Shown here: piece after piece, positions 35,454-44,810 of the stretch
Position numbering within the stretch: the first letter of the stretch is position 1
How the letters are laid out: every line of letters starts with the position of its first letter
NCBI RefSeq assembly: GCF_024138395.1
Contig: NZ_JAMYDU010000008.1
Coordinates: 62,001 to 126,000, forward strand
Source: Pseudomonas mandelii
GTDB lineage: Bacteria > Pseudomonadota > Gammaproteobacteria > Pseudomonadales > Pseudomonadaceae
DNA length: 64,000 bases
Reading direction: 5' to 3'
Translations under genes and position numbers: made by a program
The notes under the pieces: model-generated
What the model was told of the DNA's origin: nothing
The model's database searches: none
The model's input: the letters and a program-made list of their open reading frames with translations, nothing else

Positions 35454-38400
35454 ATGTTTGAATCTAATGAATCCGTTGCTGATGCTTTTTCGTCATCTGA
35501 TAACAATCAAATCGAAAAGGTTTCAGCCTACCTGGAAGTCGAAAAGGTTTCGCCGCACTTGTTTGGCAATTTTGGCGGAGCATTGTCCTGGCCGGTTCCT
35601 CTGACTGTCGCTCAAAAGCAAGAAGCGTTAGACGCCGCCTGCCGCTATCTGGATAGCCTCGACAACAGTTCGACACCGGGTCTGGGAATACTGGACCTTT
35701 TGAACTACGACAAGCCACTGTCAAATGAAGCACTTCTGGATCCGCCCTCGGCATTGGAAACACTCATCACCAGCCCGCGTGGTCAGGCCCTGGGGGAGGC
35801 GGTAGAAAACCGCTTGAACGGGATTGCCACAGATGTCAGCGTCAACGAATACGCGATGGCCGGCATCCAGTTGGTGCTGAATCAAGGCCCCCTTGATCGT
35901 CCCTCGTTCAACATGGTCGCCGGTTTCGATCTGGTAAATCATAAACACTGGGGCAAACCTGCCTCGGCGGTGTTCAGGAAGCTTTCTGATTACTTGATTA
36001 AAACAAGCGCGAGCAGCCGTGGATTGGCCGGATTGACCGCGTCCCTGGTGCTGGCCTGGAAGGCGCCCGAGTTTCTCATTGAGGATTTACCCGACAACTT
36101 GAAATACGGCAGCACGGCATGGTTCAACCTGACTGTCGCTGCGCGGACGATCGAAGCGCACACACCCGGAAAGGTGCCGTACATGACGTTTGCCCAAGTC
36201 ATGGCTAGCGCCGAAAGCGCCGCGCTGATCGACCCGGAAGTTACCGGACAGGTCCATGCAATCGCGTTGGCGGACTGGGGCGTCGTCAATGGTGTGATAG
36301 AAAGACAATACGAGGAGCGTTACACCAGCACCCAATTAGAAAAGGTGAAAACGCAATTCAATCAGCAACTGACCGATCGGCTCAATGCTTTGATCCTTTT
36401 GAACAGCCAGATTCCAAGTCGCAAAGACATCGCGCTGGCCAGGCTCAAGTCGAAGTTTAAAGGTGACATTCCTTTTGAAGAGCGGCTTCTGGAGCAGGAA
36501 GTTGCGATAGATCCCAGCGATTTTTCCGTCTCGCTGAACCCGACACTCAATGGCAGATATTCCCTGTTGGACATCGCCATGATGGGAGGGCCTCCTTATT
36601 ATCGATGGACTACTCGCGATCCACGCTTGCGCCCCCTTCTTGGCGAGATCAATGCACCTCTCGAACTCGGCGTGAGAGACACCTTCCAGGCTCGATTTGA
36701 CAGTGCTGTCAGCAACCTCAAGGAAGGTGCCCGCCTGACCGTAAAACATCTGATATCCGAGTTGCCGCTGGAGGACAGAAAAAATCTGGAATATGGCAAC
36801 GTCTCGTTCTATCAGCATAAGACCTACAGGTTAAGCATGGGTTTTTTCGGCAAAAACCTGATATCCACACGCAACACCCTGACTGTGAAGGTCGACACAA
36901 CACTCTATGAAATTGATTTGAAGCGGGGGGTTATCGATAGCAAACCCTACGATCCAGCAGCACCGATACAGCGCGTCGACCCATTTGTCCCCAGCATCCA
37001 GTACACCATCGAACCCTTTTACCTAGCTGACAAAGCGAAAGCCGCAGAGCTGTCCTCACAACCGCAAAACAGCTCATTGCTGCTCGCCAGTTATTCGAGC
37101 GAGAGAACCCAACTGATCGCCGAGGCCTTTGTTCAACATCTCGATCTGGACAATGAGGACATTTTGAAGGCAGCCAAAGGCCTGACCACACAAGACCGCG
37201 AAGACGCGGTCATGCAGAAGGTTATTGATTTCGTCGTTGACCTGATCCCGTTCAAGTCAGCCATTACCAATTTCATAAAAGGCAACTATGTCGACGGCGC
37301 AATGGATCTATTCCTGGATGTATTGGGGTTCGTGACCGCCGGGGCAAGTGTCACTGCAAAACTAGCGAAGATCGGTGCCACGACAGCCTCAGCCATTAGC
37401 AAAACACTCAAGGCAGCGAAAATAATAGGAGCAGTCGTCATTACCGAACTCAACCCGGTGAACGCGTTGCGCGATCTGGGCCTGCTTCTGGGCAGTGGGC
37501 TCAAGTTCTTGGGAACCCGAGGGCTGCAACAAATCATAAAGTTGCGGGGAGTTGCGGACAGCAACGGTTTATTGCAGGCGTTAAGTATAGAGCACGGACC
37601 GACGCTGATAGGTACCTGGAAGATAGGAGAGCAGAGTATCGATGGCGTGGGCGTGTTAAAAAACGAACAGTGGTATCACTACAATCCTGTGAACAATCGG
37701 CTTTATGGCGCCCCGGGCGATTTTCGGCCAAAGCCTGGCCGCTTCGTTCTTGGGGGATTGGACAACAAGGACTTGAGTGCTTTCGCCGTCAAGCCATCAG
37801 ATATCGCCGGTCTGGAAGCCAATGCCCACGGTATTTTTCGAAGTGCCGACGGGGAGCGCTTTTACATCCGCAACATTGATGCAACCGGCAAAGAGGCGGT
37901 GTATTGGATCAGGAATGATTTCACCCTGAGCGGCGGTCTGACGGACGTCATCATTGTCAATCCGGCTACCAATCGGGTGCACGGCACCAGGCTCTGGCAA
38001 GTGGCGCCGGATCAATGGCAACCGTTGTCAACACGCGGCGGCAATGTCACCGACGGGGTCGATGGACTGCATTCCGGCGAATTCAGGGGGGAGATACCGG
38101 CTCCTGAAACCCCTGCCATAGCCATTTGGATCCGTTCGCCTGTTACGCGCGAGCGCTTGCCAAACGGTTTGTCGGAGCCCGTCATTGAAGTAGTGGGGCG
38201 CAAGGACGTCCTCCATCTGTCGCGCTATTGGGGCAAGTTTCAAGACGTTCCTTATACCGCCAGCCCGACCGATATTCACCAAGCGTTGTCGGACTCGGAG
38301 TTCGGCAAGCTGGCGATAAACAGTGACCTTTTCAATCCCAGGCATTGGTCAAGTTTCCCCAACGTGGACCCGCAATTGGTCAATAAGGAAGGTGGGGGAA

Positions 38401-39041
38401 CGATGATTTTTTCCATGCTGCGAATGAAGACTTCCGGCGCGGTGAAAACAGAGTTCAATGCCTTGAAGGTGGTGGAATTGAAGGCCGGCGAGTTGCCTGG
38501 TCAACTTGATTCGGTACACGGTTATTGGGTTCCACAGGGCGGCTATGCGGATATTCCTGCTCATCCAGGATGGGCGGACGCTGACCACGTCTTCACGCCG
38601 AGTTTCAGTGGGTGTTCATTTACGGTGGATCAGATGGCAGAAAATTCTCTGCGTGTGCGCCATGTCGAATCCGGCAAGGAAGCGGCTCAATACATCGACC
38701 TTCCCGCTCATGAACATGGGTGGGGACAAAGTGCTGCCATGGAGTTTCCGGATTATGGCGTGCGTTATGATCAGAACGGCAACGCCGATACGGTACTGAC
38801 CGGATTTTCCTACATGAAATATGACCGCACAGCGCGTCAGTGGACAATGCACTACCAGGCTCAGTATGGCGCGCCGGTCATCCACAGTTTTTCCAGAAAT
38901 GATCCTGGCTGGTTTGATGACCCCACCCGGATCGTCAGGGCGTATCCCGAAGCGCATATCGTGAAGACCGGTGCCAAACCGGTGAAAGTAGTCGCCAGAA
39001 CCGCGCAGCGAAGCGACACTCCCGCGGCCGTCCCCGCATAG
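35454..39041 (+). CDS. Large toxin-like protein sharing the CNF1-like C-terminal module
   Basis: A 1195-residue protein without a signal peptide. The N-terminal 750 residues do not look like DUF6543 (start FESNESVADAF; recognisable pieces include NYDKPLSNEALLDPPSALET) and resemble other large Pseudomonas toxin carriers. A long hydrophobic/alanine-rich helical region at about 590-690 (DVLGFVTAGASVTAKLAKIG) could insert in a membrane. From about 787 it matches the 31992 gene product closely (HGIFRSADGERFYIRNIDAT; GELPGQLDSVHGYWVPQGGY; TPSFSGCSFTVDQMAENSLR). The proposed catalytic pair is Cys1054 and His1070. A GGGAAG ribosome site precedes the ATG. Same warhead, different carrier: toxin function is inferred, target unknown. 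Confidence 0.75.
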   Translation: MFESNESVADAFSSSDNNQIEKVSAYLEVEKVSPHLFGNFGGALSWPVPLTVAQKQEALDAACRYLDSLDNSSTPGLGILDLLNYDKPLSNEALLDPPSALETLITSPRGQALGEAVENRLNGIATDVSVNEYAMAGIQLVLNQGPLDRPSFNMVAGFDLVNHKHWGKPASAVFRKLSDYLIKTSASSRGLAGLTASLVLAWKAPEFLIEDLPDNLKYGSTAWFNLTVAARTIEAHTPGKVPYMTFAQVMASAESAALIDPEVTGQVHAIALADWGVVNGVIERQYEERYTSTQLEKVKTQFNQQLTDRLNALILLNSQIPSRKDIALARLKSKFKGDIPFEERLLEQEVAIDPSDFSVSLNPTLNGRYSLLDIAMMGGPPYYRWTTRDPRLRPLLGEINAPLELGVRDTFQARFDSAVSNLKEGARLTVKHLISELPLEDRKNLEYGNVSFYQHKTYRLSMGFFGKNLISTRNTLTVKVDTTLYEIDLKRGVIDSKPYDPAAPIQRVDPFVPSIQYTIEPFYLADKAKAAELSSQPQNSSLLLASYSSERTQLIAEAFVQHLDLDNEDILKAAKGLTTQDREDAVMQKVIDFVVDLIPFKSAITNFIKGNYVDGAMDLFLDVLGFVTAGASVTAKLAKIGATTASAISKTLKAAKIIGAVVITELNPVNALRDLGLLLGSGLKFLGTRGLQQIIKLRGVADSNGLLQALSIEHGPTLIGTWKIGEQSIDGVGVLKNEQWYHYNPVNNRLYGAPGDFRPKPGRFVLGGLDNKDLSAFAVKPSDIAGLEANAHGIFRSADGERFYIRNIDATGKEAVYWIRNDFTLSGGLTDVIIVNPATNRVHGTRLWQVAPDQWQPLSTRGGNVTDGVDGLHSGEFRGEIPAPETPAIAIWIRSPVTRERLPNGLSEPVIEVVGRKDVLHLSRYWGKFQDVPYTASPTDIHQALSDSEFGKLAINSDLFNPRHWSSFPNVDPQLVNKEGGGTMIFSMLRMKTSGAVKTEFNALKVVELKAGELPGQLDSVHGYWVPQGGYADIPAHPGWADADHVFTPSFSGCSFTVDQMAENSLRVRHVESGKEAAQYIDLPAHEHGWGQSAAMEFPDYGVRYDQNGNADTVLTGFSYMKYDRTARQWTMHYQAQYGAPVIHSFSRNDPGWFDDPTRIVRAYPEAHIVKTGAKPVKVVARTAQRSDTPAAVPA

Positions 39042-39118
39042 CCCCGGGAGGGCAAACCAGCCTTCGTTACAGCTAAAAAACATAAGGTAAAAACGTCACT
39101 GCACCGTCCTTGTGCAAT

Positions 39119-39147
39119 ACTCGCCGCCGTTTTCAGTGGCGAGTTTT
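39119..39147 (+). terminator. Terminator after the toxin gene
   Basis: Arms ACTCGCC and GGCGAGT around a 12-base loop, followed by TTTT. It lies 80 bases beyond the stop; the rest of the 350-base gap to the permease holds no convincing gene. Confidence 0.65.
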
Positions 39148-39393
39148 CCTACATTCGCCAGTTGATCCGACGGGTCTACTGGCTTCTTCGCGACAACTCC
39201 CGCTGAATCTTGTGGTTTATAGAGTGAAAAAACCTGCATCAAGGTTTTTATACTGACGCCCCGCTGATCTTTCAGGTTGCCCTGCAAGACGCGCTCTGCC
39301 CACGAAGCAGCGCGGTTTCCTGCAAGCCAAGGCTTATCCGCCGACGCTTCGACACTCGGTGGTCATATCCAATAACAAGACGAGGTTGTACCT

Positions 39394-40815
39394 ATGCCAG
39401 TCGGCAATCACCTGCCCCACGGCGAAACCGCTCAGGGCGGTCCGCTCAAACGCGAACTCGGCGAACGGCATATTCGCTTGATGGCGCTCGGCGCCTGTAT
39501 CGGCGTCGGCCTGTTCCTGGGTTCGGCCAAGGCCATCGAAATGGCCGGACCGGCCATCATGCTCTCCTACATCATCGGCGGTCTGGCGATCCTGGTGATC
39601 ATGCGCGCCCTCGGCGAGATGGCCGTGCACAACCCGGTCGCCGGCTCGTTCAGCCGTTATGCCCAAGACTATCTCGGCCCGTTGGCAGGCTTTCTGACCG
39701 GCTGGAACTACTGGTTCCTGTGGTTGGTGACCTGCGTCGCGGAAATCACCGCGGTGGCGGTGTACATGGGCGTCTGGTTCCCCGACGTGCCGCGCTGGAT
39801 CTGGGCCCTGGCGGCGTTGATCAGCATGGGCTCGATCAACCTGATCGCGGTGAAAGCCTTCGGCGAGTTCGAATTCTGGTTCGCGCTGATCAAGATCGTC
39901 ACCATCATTGCAATGGTGATCGGCGGCATCGGCGTGATCGCGTTCGGTTTCGGCAACGACGGCGTGGCGCTAGGGATTTCCAATCTCTGGGCCCACGGCG
40001 GCTTCATGCCTAACGGCGTGCAAGGCGTGTTGATGTCCCTGCAAATGGTGATGTTCGCCTACCTTGGCGTCGAGATGATCGGCCTGACGGCCGGTGAAGC
40101 CAAGAACCCGCAGAAGACCATCCCCAATGCGATCGGCTCGGTGTTCTGGCGGATTCTGCTGTTCTATGTCGGCGCACTGTTCGTGATTCTGTCGATCTAC
40201 CCATGGAACGAAATCGGCACCCAAGGCAGCCCGTTTGTGATGACCTTCGAGCGTCTGGGCATCAAGACTGCCGCCGGCATCATCAACTTCGTGGTGATCA
40301 CCGCTGCGCTGTCGTCCTGCAACGGCGGCATCTTCAGCACCGGGCGCATGCTCTACAGCCTGGCGCAGAACGGCCAGGCCCCGGCCGGTTTCGCCAAAAC
40401 CTCGAACAACGGCGTGCCGCGTCGTGCGCTGCTGCTGTCGATCGGTGCCTTGCTGCTGGGCGTGTTGCTTAACTATCTGGTGCCGGAGAAAGTCTTTGTC
40501 TGGGTCACCGCGATTGCCACCTTCGGCGCGATCTGGACCTGGGTGATGATCCTGCTGGCCCAGCTCAAGTTCCGCAAAGGCCTGAGCGCGAGCGAACGTG
40601 CCGGCCTGAAATACAAGATGTGGCTGTTCCCGGTCAGTTCTTATCTGGCACTGGCCTTTTTGGTGCTGGTGGTTGGCCTGATGGCGTACTTCCCGGACAC
40701 TCGCGTGGCGCTGTATGTCGGGCCTGCTTTCCTGGTGCTGCTGACGGTGTTGTTCTACGTGTTCAAGCTGCAACCGACCAATGTGTCGCAAGGTGCGGTG
40801 CGTTCGGCTTCTTGA
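39394..40815 (+). CDS. Amino-acid permease, APC superfamily (AAT/ProY-like)
   Basis: A 473-residue inner-membrane amino-acid:proton symporter with twelve hydrophobic segments. The AAT-family signature near the N-terminus reads HIRLMALGACIGVGLFLGSA, followed by GEMAVHNPVAGSFSRYAQDY, and a later SLQMVMFAYLGVEMIGLTAG segment is typical. Closest in feel to ProY and related permeases, but the substrate cannot be set by eye. A GAGG site lies upstream of the ATG. The stop is followed by a good terminator, so the gene is monocistronic. Confidence 0.88.
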   Translation: MPVGNHLPHGETAQGGPLKRELGERHIRLMALGACIGVGLFLGSAKAIEMAGPAIMLSYIIGGLAILVIMRALGEMAVHNPVAGSFSRYAQDYLGPLAGFLTGWNYWFLWLVTCVAEITAVAVYMGVWFPDVPRWIWALAALISMGSINLIAVKAFGEFEFWFALIKIVTIIAMVIGGIGVIAFGFGNDGVALGISNLWAHGGFMPNGVQGVLMSLQMVMFAYLGVEMIGLTAGEAKNPQKTIPNAIGSVFWRILLFYVGALFVILSIYPWNEIGTQGSPFVMTFERLGIKTAAGIINFVVITAALSSCNGGIFSTGRMLYSLAQNGQAPAGFAKTSNNGVPRRALLLSIGALLLGVLLNYLVPEKVFVWVTAIATFGAIWTWVMILLAQLKFRKGLSASERAGLKYKMWLFPVSSYLALAFLVLVVGLMAYFPDTRVALYVGPAFLVLLTVLFYVFKLQPTNVSQGAVRSAS

Positions 40816-40834
40816 GTCTGTAACGCCAGAAATA

Positions 40835-40867
40835 CAAAAGCCCCGGTCTGAATGATCGAGGCTTTTG
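40835..40867 (+). terminator. Terminator after the permease
   Basis: Arms CAAAAGCC and GGCTTTTG around a 17-base loop (ccggtctgaatgatcga) 20 bases past the stop, with a T4 run contained in the right arm. Confidence 0.7.
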
Positions 40868-40881
40868 CATTATGGAAGATC

Positions 40882-40983
40882 AAAAGATCGCAGCCTGCGG
40901 CAGCTCTTACGGGATTTGTGTACATCCGCGATGTTGCGGGTGTACTCGGTCGGCGTAGGAGCTGCCGAAGGCTGCGATCTTTT
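40882..40983. repeat. REP doublet, GATCGCAGCC type, diverged arm
   Basis: The right arm gtaggagctgccgaaggctg... is intact. The left arm carries changes (cagcctgcggcagctcttac). It abuts the opgC stop codon. Confidence 0.85.
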
Positions 40984-40987
40984 GACG

Positions 40988-42112
40988 TTAAACGGCTGCC
41001 ACGGATATCGGCCGATTCAACCGCTTGTTGAAATCCAGCCAAACTCCCAGCAACGCCATCATCCCGACCCCCAGCAGTGCGCTGAATAGCTGCATCGCCA
41101 GTGCGTTCCCGCCCAAGGCGTTGAGCATGTCCGCCAACGGCGCCAGCAACACGCCAAGGCAAAATACCTCCAGCGAGTAACGACCCATGCGACAACTTTG
41201 CTGCGCCAGCCAGTTCTGCGTCCAGCCCGTGTCCGGCAACAGCTTGGCGGTGACGTAGGCGAGGGCGAGGAAGTGCAGCAGGCGTGCCGGCGAGAGGTTG
41301 GTCTTGCTGATCGGATAGAGCCATTCGCCGAGCCGTTGTGGCATGAAGGCCTCGTGCACGGTCGGCCACTTCCACGACAGCGCGACCAGCCCGGTCACCA
41401 TCAGATAGCTCAGCGCTGCGATAAAAACCGGCTGCCGAGTCAGCGCTCGAGGCTGCGCCACCCGAGGCTTTTGCCCGCGAATTGCCGCCGCGCCGCCGAG
41501 AATAAACAGCAGCTGCCAGGCCATCGGATTGAAAAACCACACGCCACCGTCGGTGCCCGCCAGGTTCCACTGAAGCCAGGGCGCCAGCAGATACACCACC
41601 ACCGACAACCCCACCACGTATTCAGCCTTGCGCAGCAGCATCGGCAGCACCAGCGGCAGGCCGAGCAGCAACAAAATATACAGCGGCAATGGGTCCATCA
41701 GGTTCGGCTTGAAGCGCAGCAACAACTCATCCATCAACGCCTGCTGCGGATTGCTGAGGAAATACTGCAAGCCCATTTCCTGTACCAAGTCGCGGGTTTC
41801 CACGTGGCTGTTGGCGAAAAACACGATGCCCATCAACAGCGCCAGTAAAAAGATATGCACCACATAAAGCACCCAGGCGCGTCGCAGAATTTTCACCGTG
41901 GCGACCATGAAGCCGTCGCGCCGGGCGATTTTACCGTAGGCCAGCACGGCCGCGTATCCGGCGAGGAACACGAAAATCTCCGCCGCATCGCTGAAACCGA
42001 CATTGCGCACCGTGAACTGCGCGAGCGGGTTTTGTGGCACGTGATCCCAGAAGATGAAGATCAGGGCCAGGCCGCGAAAAAAGTCGATTCGGTGATCGCG
42101 TTCAAACGTCAT
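40988..42112 (-). CDS. opgC: OpgC, periplasmic glucan succinyltransferase
   Basis: A 374-residue polytopic membrane protein of the OpgC/MdoC acyltransferase family, which adds succinyl groups to osmoregulated periplasmic glucans. Family features are the N-terminal RIDFFRGLALIFIFWDHVPQ, followed by AAEIFVFLAGYAAVLAYG, then about ten membrane helices and YSLEVFCLGVLLAPLADM near the end. No clear Shine-Dalgarno precedes the ATG. The glucan synthesis genes opgGH are not in the window. It stands alone between the permease and the glucosyltransferase operon. Confidence 0.9.
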   Translation of the reverse strand: MTFERDHRIDFFRGLALIFIFWDHVPQNPLAQFTVRNVGFSDAAEIFVFLAGYAAVLAYGKIARRDGFMVATVKILRRAWVLYVVHIFLLALLMGIVFFANSHVETRDLVQEMGLQYFLSNPQQALMDELLLRFKPNLMDPLPLYILLLLGLPLVLPMLLRKAEYVVGLSVVVYLLAPWLQWNLAGTDGGVWFFNPMAWQLLFILGGAAAIRGQKPRVAQPRALTRQPVFIAALSYLMVTGLVALSWKWPTVHEAFMPQRLGEWLYPISKTNLSPARLLHFLALAYVTAKLLPDTGWTQNWLAQQSCRMGRYSLEVFCLGVLLAPLADMLNALGGNALAMQLFSALLGVGMMALLGVWLDFNKRLNRPISVAAV

Positions 42113-42338
42113 GACGGCGGGCTCTTGAACGGGGTTGTTGGGTAGGAGTGAGGGGCGCGCAGGGTGGCGTGATTCGCCGGTAATTGCAAAAGACCGGATA
42201 TTACCGAATGTCTCAGCGGTCTATAGCGAACGAATCGCGAGGGCGTGTCCGTCGGTCCGCCGGGCAGCTCGCGCACCAGAACGTCCCCTGATGGCGGTCT
42301 GTCGAACATCTACACTTCGTTTTTCAGGAGTGTGAAAT

Positions 42339-43280
42339 GTGAAAGTTTCGCTGATTGTTCCGGTATTCAACGAAGAGCAGACGATCAGTCTGTTTTATCA
42401 GGCGGTGCGTCGCGAATTGAAACTTGATCCGTGTGAAGTCGAGATCGTGTTCATCAACGACGGCAGTACCGACCGGACGGCTGAGCAGGCCAAGGCGCTG
42501 GCACAGGTCGATGAACAGGTATTGCTGATCAACTTCTCGCGCAACTTCGGCAAGGAGCCGGCGTTGTTTGCCGGGCTGGAATACGCCACTGGCGATGCGG
42601 TGATCCCTATGGATGTGGACCTGCAGGATCCGATCAGCGTCATCCCGCAGTTGATTGCCGAGTGGCAAAAAGGCGCCGATGTGGTGCTCGCCAAACGCCG
42701 CAATCGTGACAGTGACAGTTATTTGAAACGCCACAGCGCCTCGCTCTTCTATCATCTGCTGAACAGAATTTCCTACACCCGGATCGAAGAGAACGTCGGG
42801 GATTTCCGGCTCATGGACCGTAAGGTGGTCAATGTGATTCGCGCGCTTCCCGAGCATCAGTTGTTCATGAAAGGCGTGCTGTCCTGGGCCGGGTTCACCA
42901 CGGCGGTGGTGGAATACGAGCGGGCCCGGCGAGTGGCAGGACGCAGCAAGTTCAATGGCTGGAAACTGTGGAACCTGGCGCTGGAAGGCATTACCTCGTT
43001 CAGCACGGTGCCGTTGCGATTGTGGACTTACATCGGAGGCGGCATTTCGATCTTCGCGGTGCTGTATGCGGTTTACATGGTGCTGGACAAGATTTTCTTC
43101 GGTAACAGCGTCCCCGGTTATCCCTCATTGATGACGGCCATTCTGTTTCTCGGCGGTGTCCAACTGATCGGTATCGGCATCCTCGGTGAGTATGTCGGCC
43201 GCATCTACATCGAGGCCAAGCATCGACCCCGTTATGTGGTCAAGGACGTCATCGGCGGCAAAGACCGGATCGGGCTTTAG
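42339..43280 (+). CDS. gtrB: Bactoprenol glucosyltransferase, GtrB-like (GT2)
   Basis: A 313-residue enzyme that attaches a sugar to undecaprenyl phosphate on the inner membrane. The GT2 domain starts [20 protein letters not shown] and contains the nucleotide-binding DGSTDRT and the DVDLQDP metal motif. Two helices at about 230-300 ([38 protein letters not shown]) give the GtrB layout. The start is a GTG with AGGAG eight bases upstream. It is the first gene of an operon with two polytopic glycosyltransferases one or a few bases apart, as in O-antigen glucosylation loci. Confidence 0.88.
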   Translation: MKVSLIVPVFNEEQTISLFYQAVRRELKLDPCEVEIVFINDGSTDRTAEQAKALAQVDEQVLLINFSRNFGKEPALFAGLEYATGDAVIPMDVDLQDPISVIPQLIAEWQKGADVVLAKRRNRDSDSYLKRHSASLFYHLLNRISYTRIEENVGDFRLMDRKVVNVIRALPEHQLFMKGVLSWAGFTTAVVEYERARRVAGRSKFNGWKLWNLALEGITSFSTVPLRLWTYIGGGISIFAVLYAVYMVLDKIFFGNSVPGYPSLMTAILFLGGVQLIGIGILGEYVGRIYIEAKHRPRYVVKDVIGGKDRIGL

Positions 43281-43281
43281 C

Positions 43282-44790
43282 ATGGGTAGACTGGGCGACT
43301 TTTTCAGCAGAGAGCTCGGGCGTCGTCAGGTCTGGCTGTTTTTTTTGATCGCGACGCTGGTTTATGTCTTTCCGCTGATCCTCGCCGACTATCCCTACAT
43401 CGATGACAACTGGCGGTCGCTGTCGGCCGGTACTGCCTGGGCAGGGCAGGGGCGATTGTTCACCGAGCTGTTCTACAACCTGCTGACGTTCAGCGATGGC
43501 GCACCGAACATCTTTCCTTTACCGCTGTTGATCGCCACGCTGGCCATGGCTTTTGCGTTGACCAGCCTGACGTTCCATTACTACCCGCAGCCGACAATGT
43601 CCTGCTGCCTGGTGCTGTTGCCGCTCTGGTACAACCCGTTCTTCCTGCAGAACCTGTCTTATCAATATGACGGGGCGACCATTGCCATGAGCCTGGTGGC
43701 GGTGATTTACGCGATCACTTTTCGTCATCCCTCGCGCATTCTGCAATGGCTGGTGCCGGCCTTCCTGATTGCGCTGGCGCTGGGGCTCTATCAGGTGAGC
43801 CTGAATGTGTTTCTGGGGCTGTGCTGCCTGGAACTGCTCAGGGGCGCGAATGACAAGTGGGCCTGGCGGCAATGGTACGAATTGATCGGCTGGAAAATCG
43901 CCCAGGCAGGGCTCGGTGGGTTGATCTACAGCGTCACGGCTTATCCGTACATGAATCAGAATCGAACGCTGTTGTTGAACTGGGCGGCAGCGCCCTGGCT
44001 GCAACTTGAAACCAACATCGGCCGGGTGCTGGAAAAAGTCATGCTGCTGTTTCACGGTGGATTCGCCTGGGTGTTCACCGCACTGCTGCTGTGTGCCCTT
44101 GTGGGCAGTGTACGGCTGGCCCGGAACGTGATGGAACGCCACGACACCGGGCTGAGAAAAATCGTGATGGGCCTGGTGTGTCTGCTGACAGTGCCGGTCG
44201 TGACCTTGCTGGTGTCAGGGACGGCGCTGTTTTTCCGCGACTTCAATGAGGGCGCCAGAACCTTGATGGGGTTTGCGGTCCTGTTGGTGCTGTTGTTCTA
44301 TTTGAGTTATCTGGCATTGGCGTTCATTCATGAGCGGCTGCCAATGCTGTTGGCGGTGCCTCTGTTGGCCATGCTTTCGCTGTCCTTCGCCTATGGCCGC
44401 GTGCTGACGATGCAGAACACATTTGCATCCAGCGCGTTGTTTTCCCTGGGGCACGACATCTCGTCCCATCGGCAATTGCGCGAGGCCAAGCGCATTTACA
44501 TGGCGGTGAGTGACTTCGATCACTGGCTGGTGGCGGCCTCGGGCTCGTTCAAGCAGATGCCGGTCTTGCGTTATCTGCTGAACATCGACTTTTTCATGCT
44601 GGCTGAAAACCTGCCCAAGGCGGGCATCACCAATGTGGTCGCGGAAAGGGAGCGGCGCAACGCCACCCTGGTCGGTTACCAGAATTATCCACCACTGGTG
44701 GAGAGCCAGTTCTATCGCATCTATCTGTTGGGCGATTACGGTTTTATCGTCATGAAAGAGCCGACCCCGATCACCACGCTTCAGTGGTGA
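43282..44790 (+). CDS. GtrII-type glucosyltransferase, polytopic
   Basis: A 502-residue protein of about eleven to twelve membrane helices matching the GtrII family of periplasmic glucosyltransferases that decorate O-antigen using lipid-linked glucose. The N-terminal region has DYPYIDDNWRSLSAGTAWAG, with the acidic Asp pair that is typical of the family. Later features are YQYDGATIAMSLVAVIYAI and DFNEGARTLMGFAVLLVL. The ATG at 43282 lies one base after the gtrB stop, suggesting coupling. The C-terminal 100 residues are soluble and end in LLGDYGFIVMKEPTPI. The acceptor glycan is not known. Confidence 0.82.
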   Translation: MGRLGDFFSRELGRRQVWLFFLIATLVYVFPLILADYPYIDDNWRSLSAGTAWAGQGRLFTELFYNLLTFSDGAPNIFPLPLLIATLAMAFALTSLTFHYYPQPTMSCCLVLLPLWYNPFFLQNLSYQYDGATIAMSLVAVIYAITFRHPSRILQWLVPAFLIALALGLYQVSLNVFLGLCCLELLRGANDKWAWRQWYELIGWKIAQAGLGGLIYSVTAYPYMNQNRTLLLNWAAAPWLQLETNIGRVLEKVMLLFHGGFAWVFTALLLCALVGSVRLARNVMERHDTGLRKIVMGLVCLLTVPVVTLLVSGTALFFRDFNEGARTLMGFAVLLVLLFYLSYLALAFIHERLPMLLAVPLLAMLSLSFAYGRVLTMQNTFASSALFSLGHDISSHRQLREAKRIYMAVSDFDHWLVAASGSFKQMPVLRYLLNIDFFMLAENLPKAGITNVVAERERRNATLVGYQNYPPLVESQFYRIYLLGDYGFIVMKEPTPITTLQW

Positions 44791-44810
44791 GCCATGAGGA
44801 TGATCAGCTG

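Noticed and set aside
23476..39041. Possible type III or type VI secretion locus
   Set aside because: Only effector-like genes were found; no apparatus component, chaperone, VgrG, Hcp or PAAR protein in the window.
39096..39287. 63-codon minus-strand frame in the toxin-permease gap
   Set aside because: Weak ribosome context, overlaps the terminator at 39119, no recognisable features.
40755..41570. 271-codon minus-strand frame overlapping opgC and the permease 3' end
   Set aside because: Runs through a REP doublet and a terminator, and opgC occupies the same strand in another frame with family motifs.
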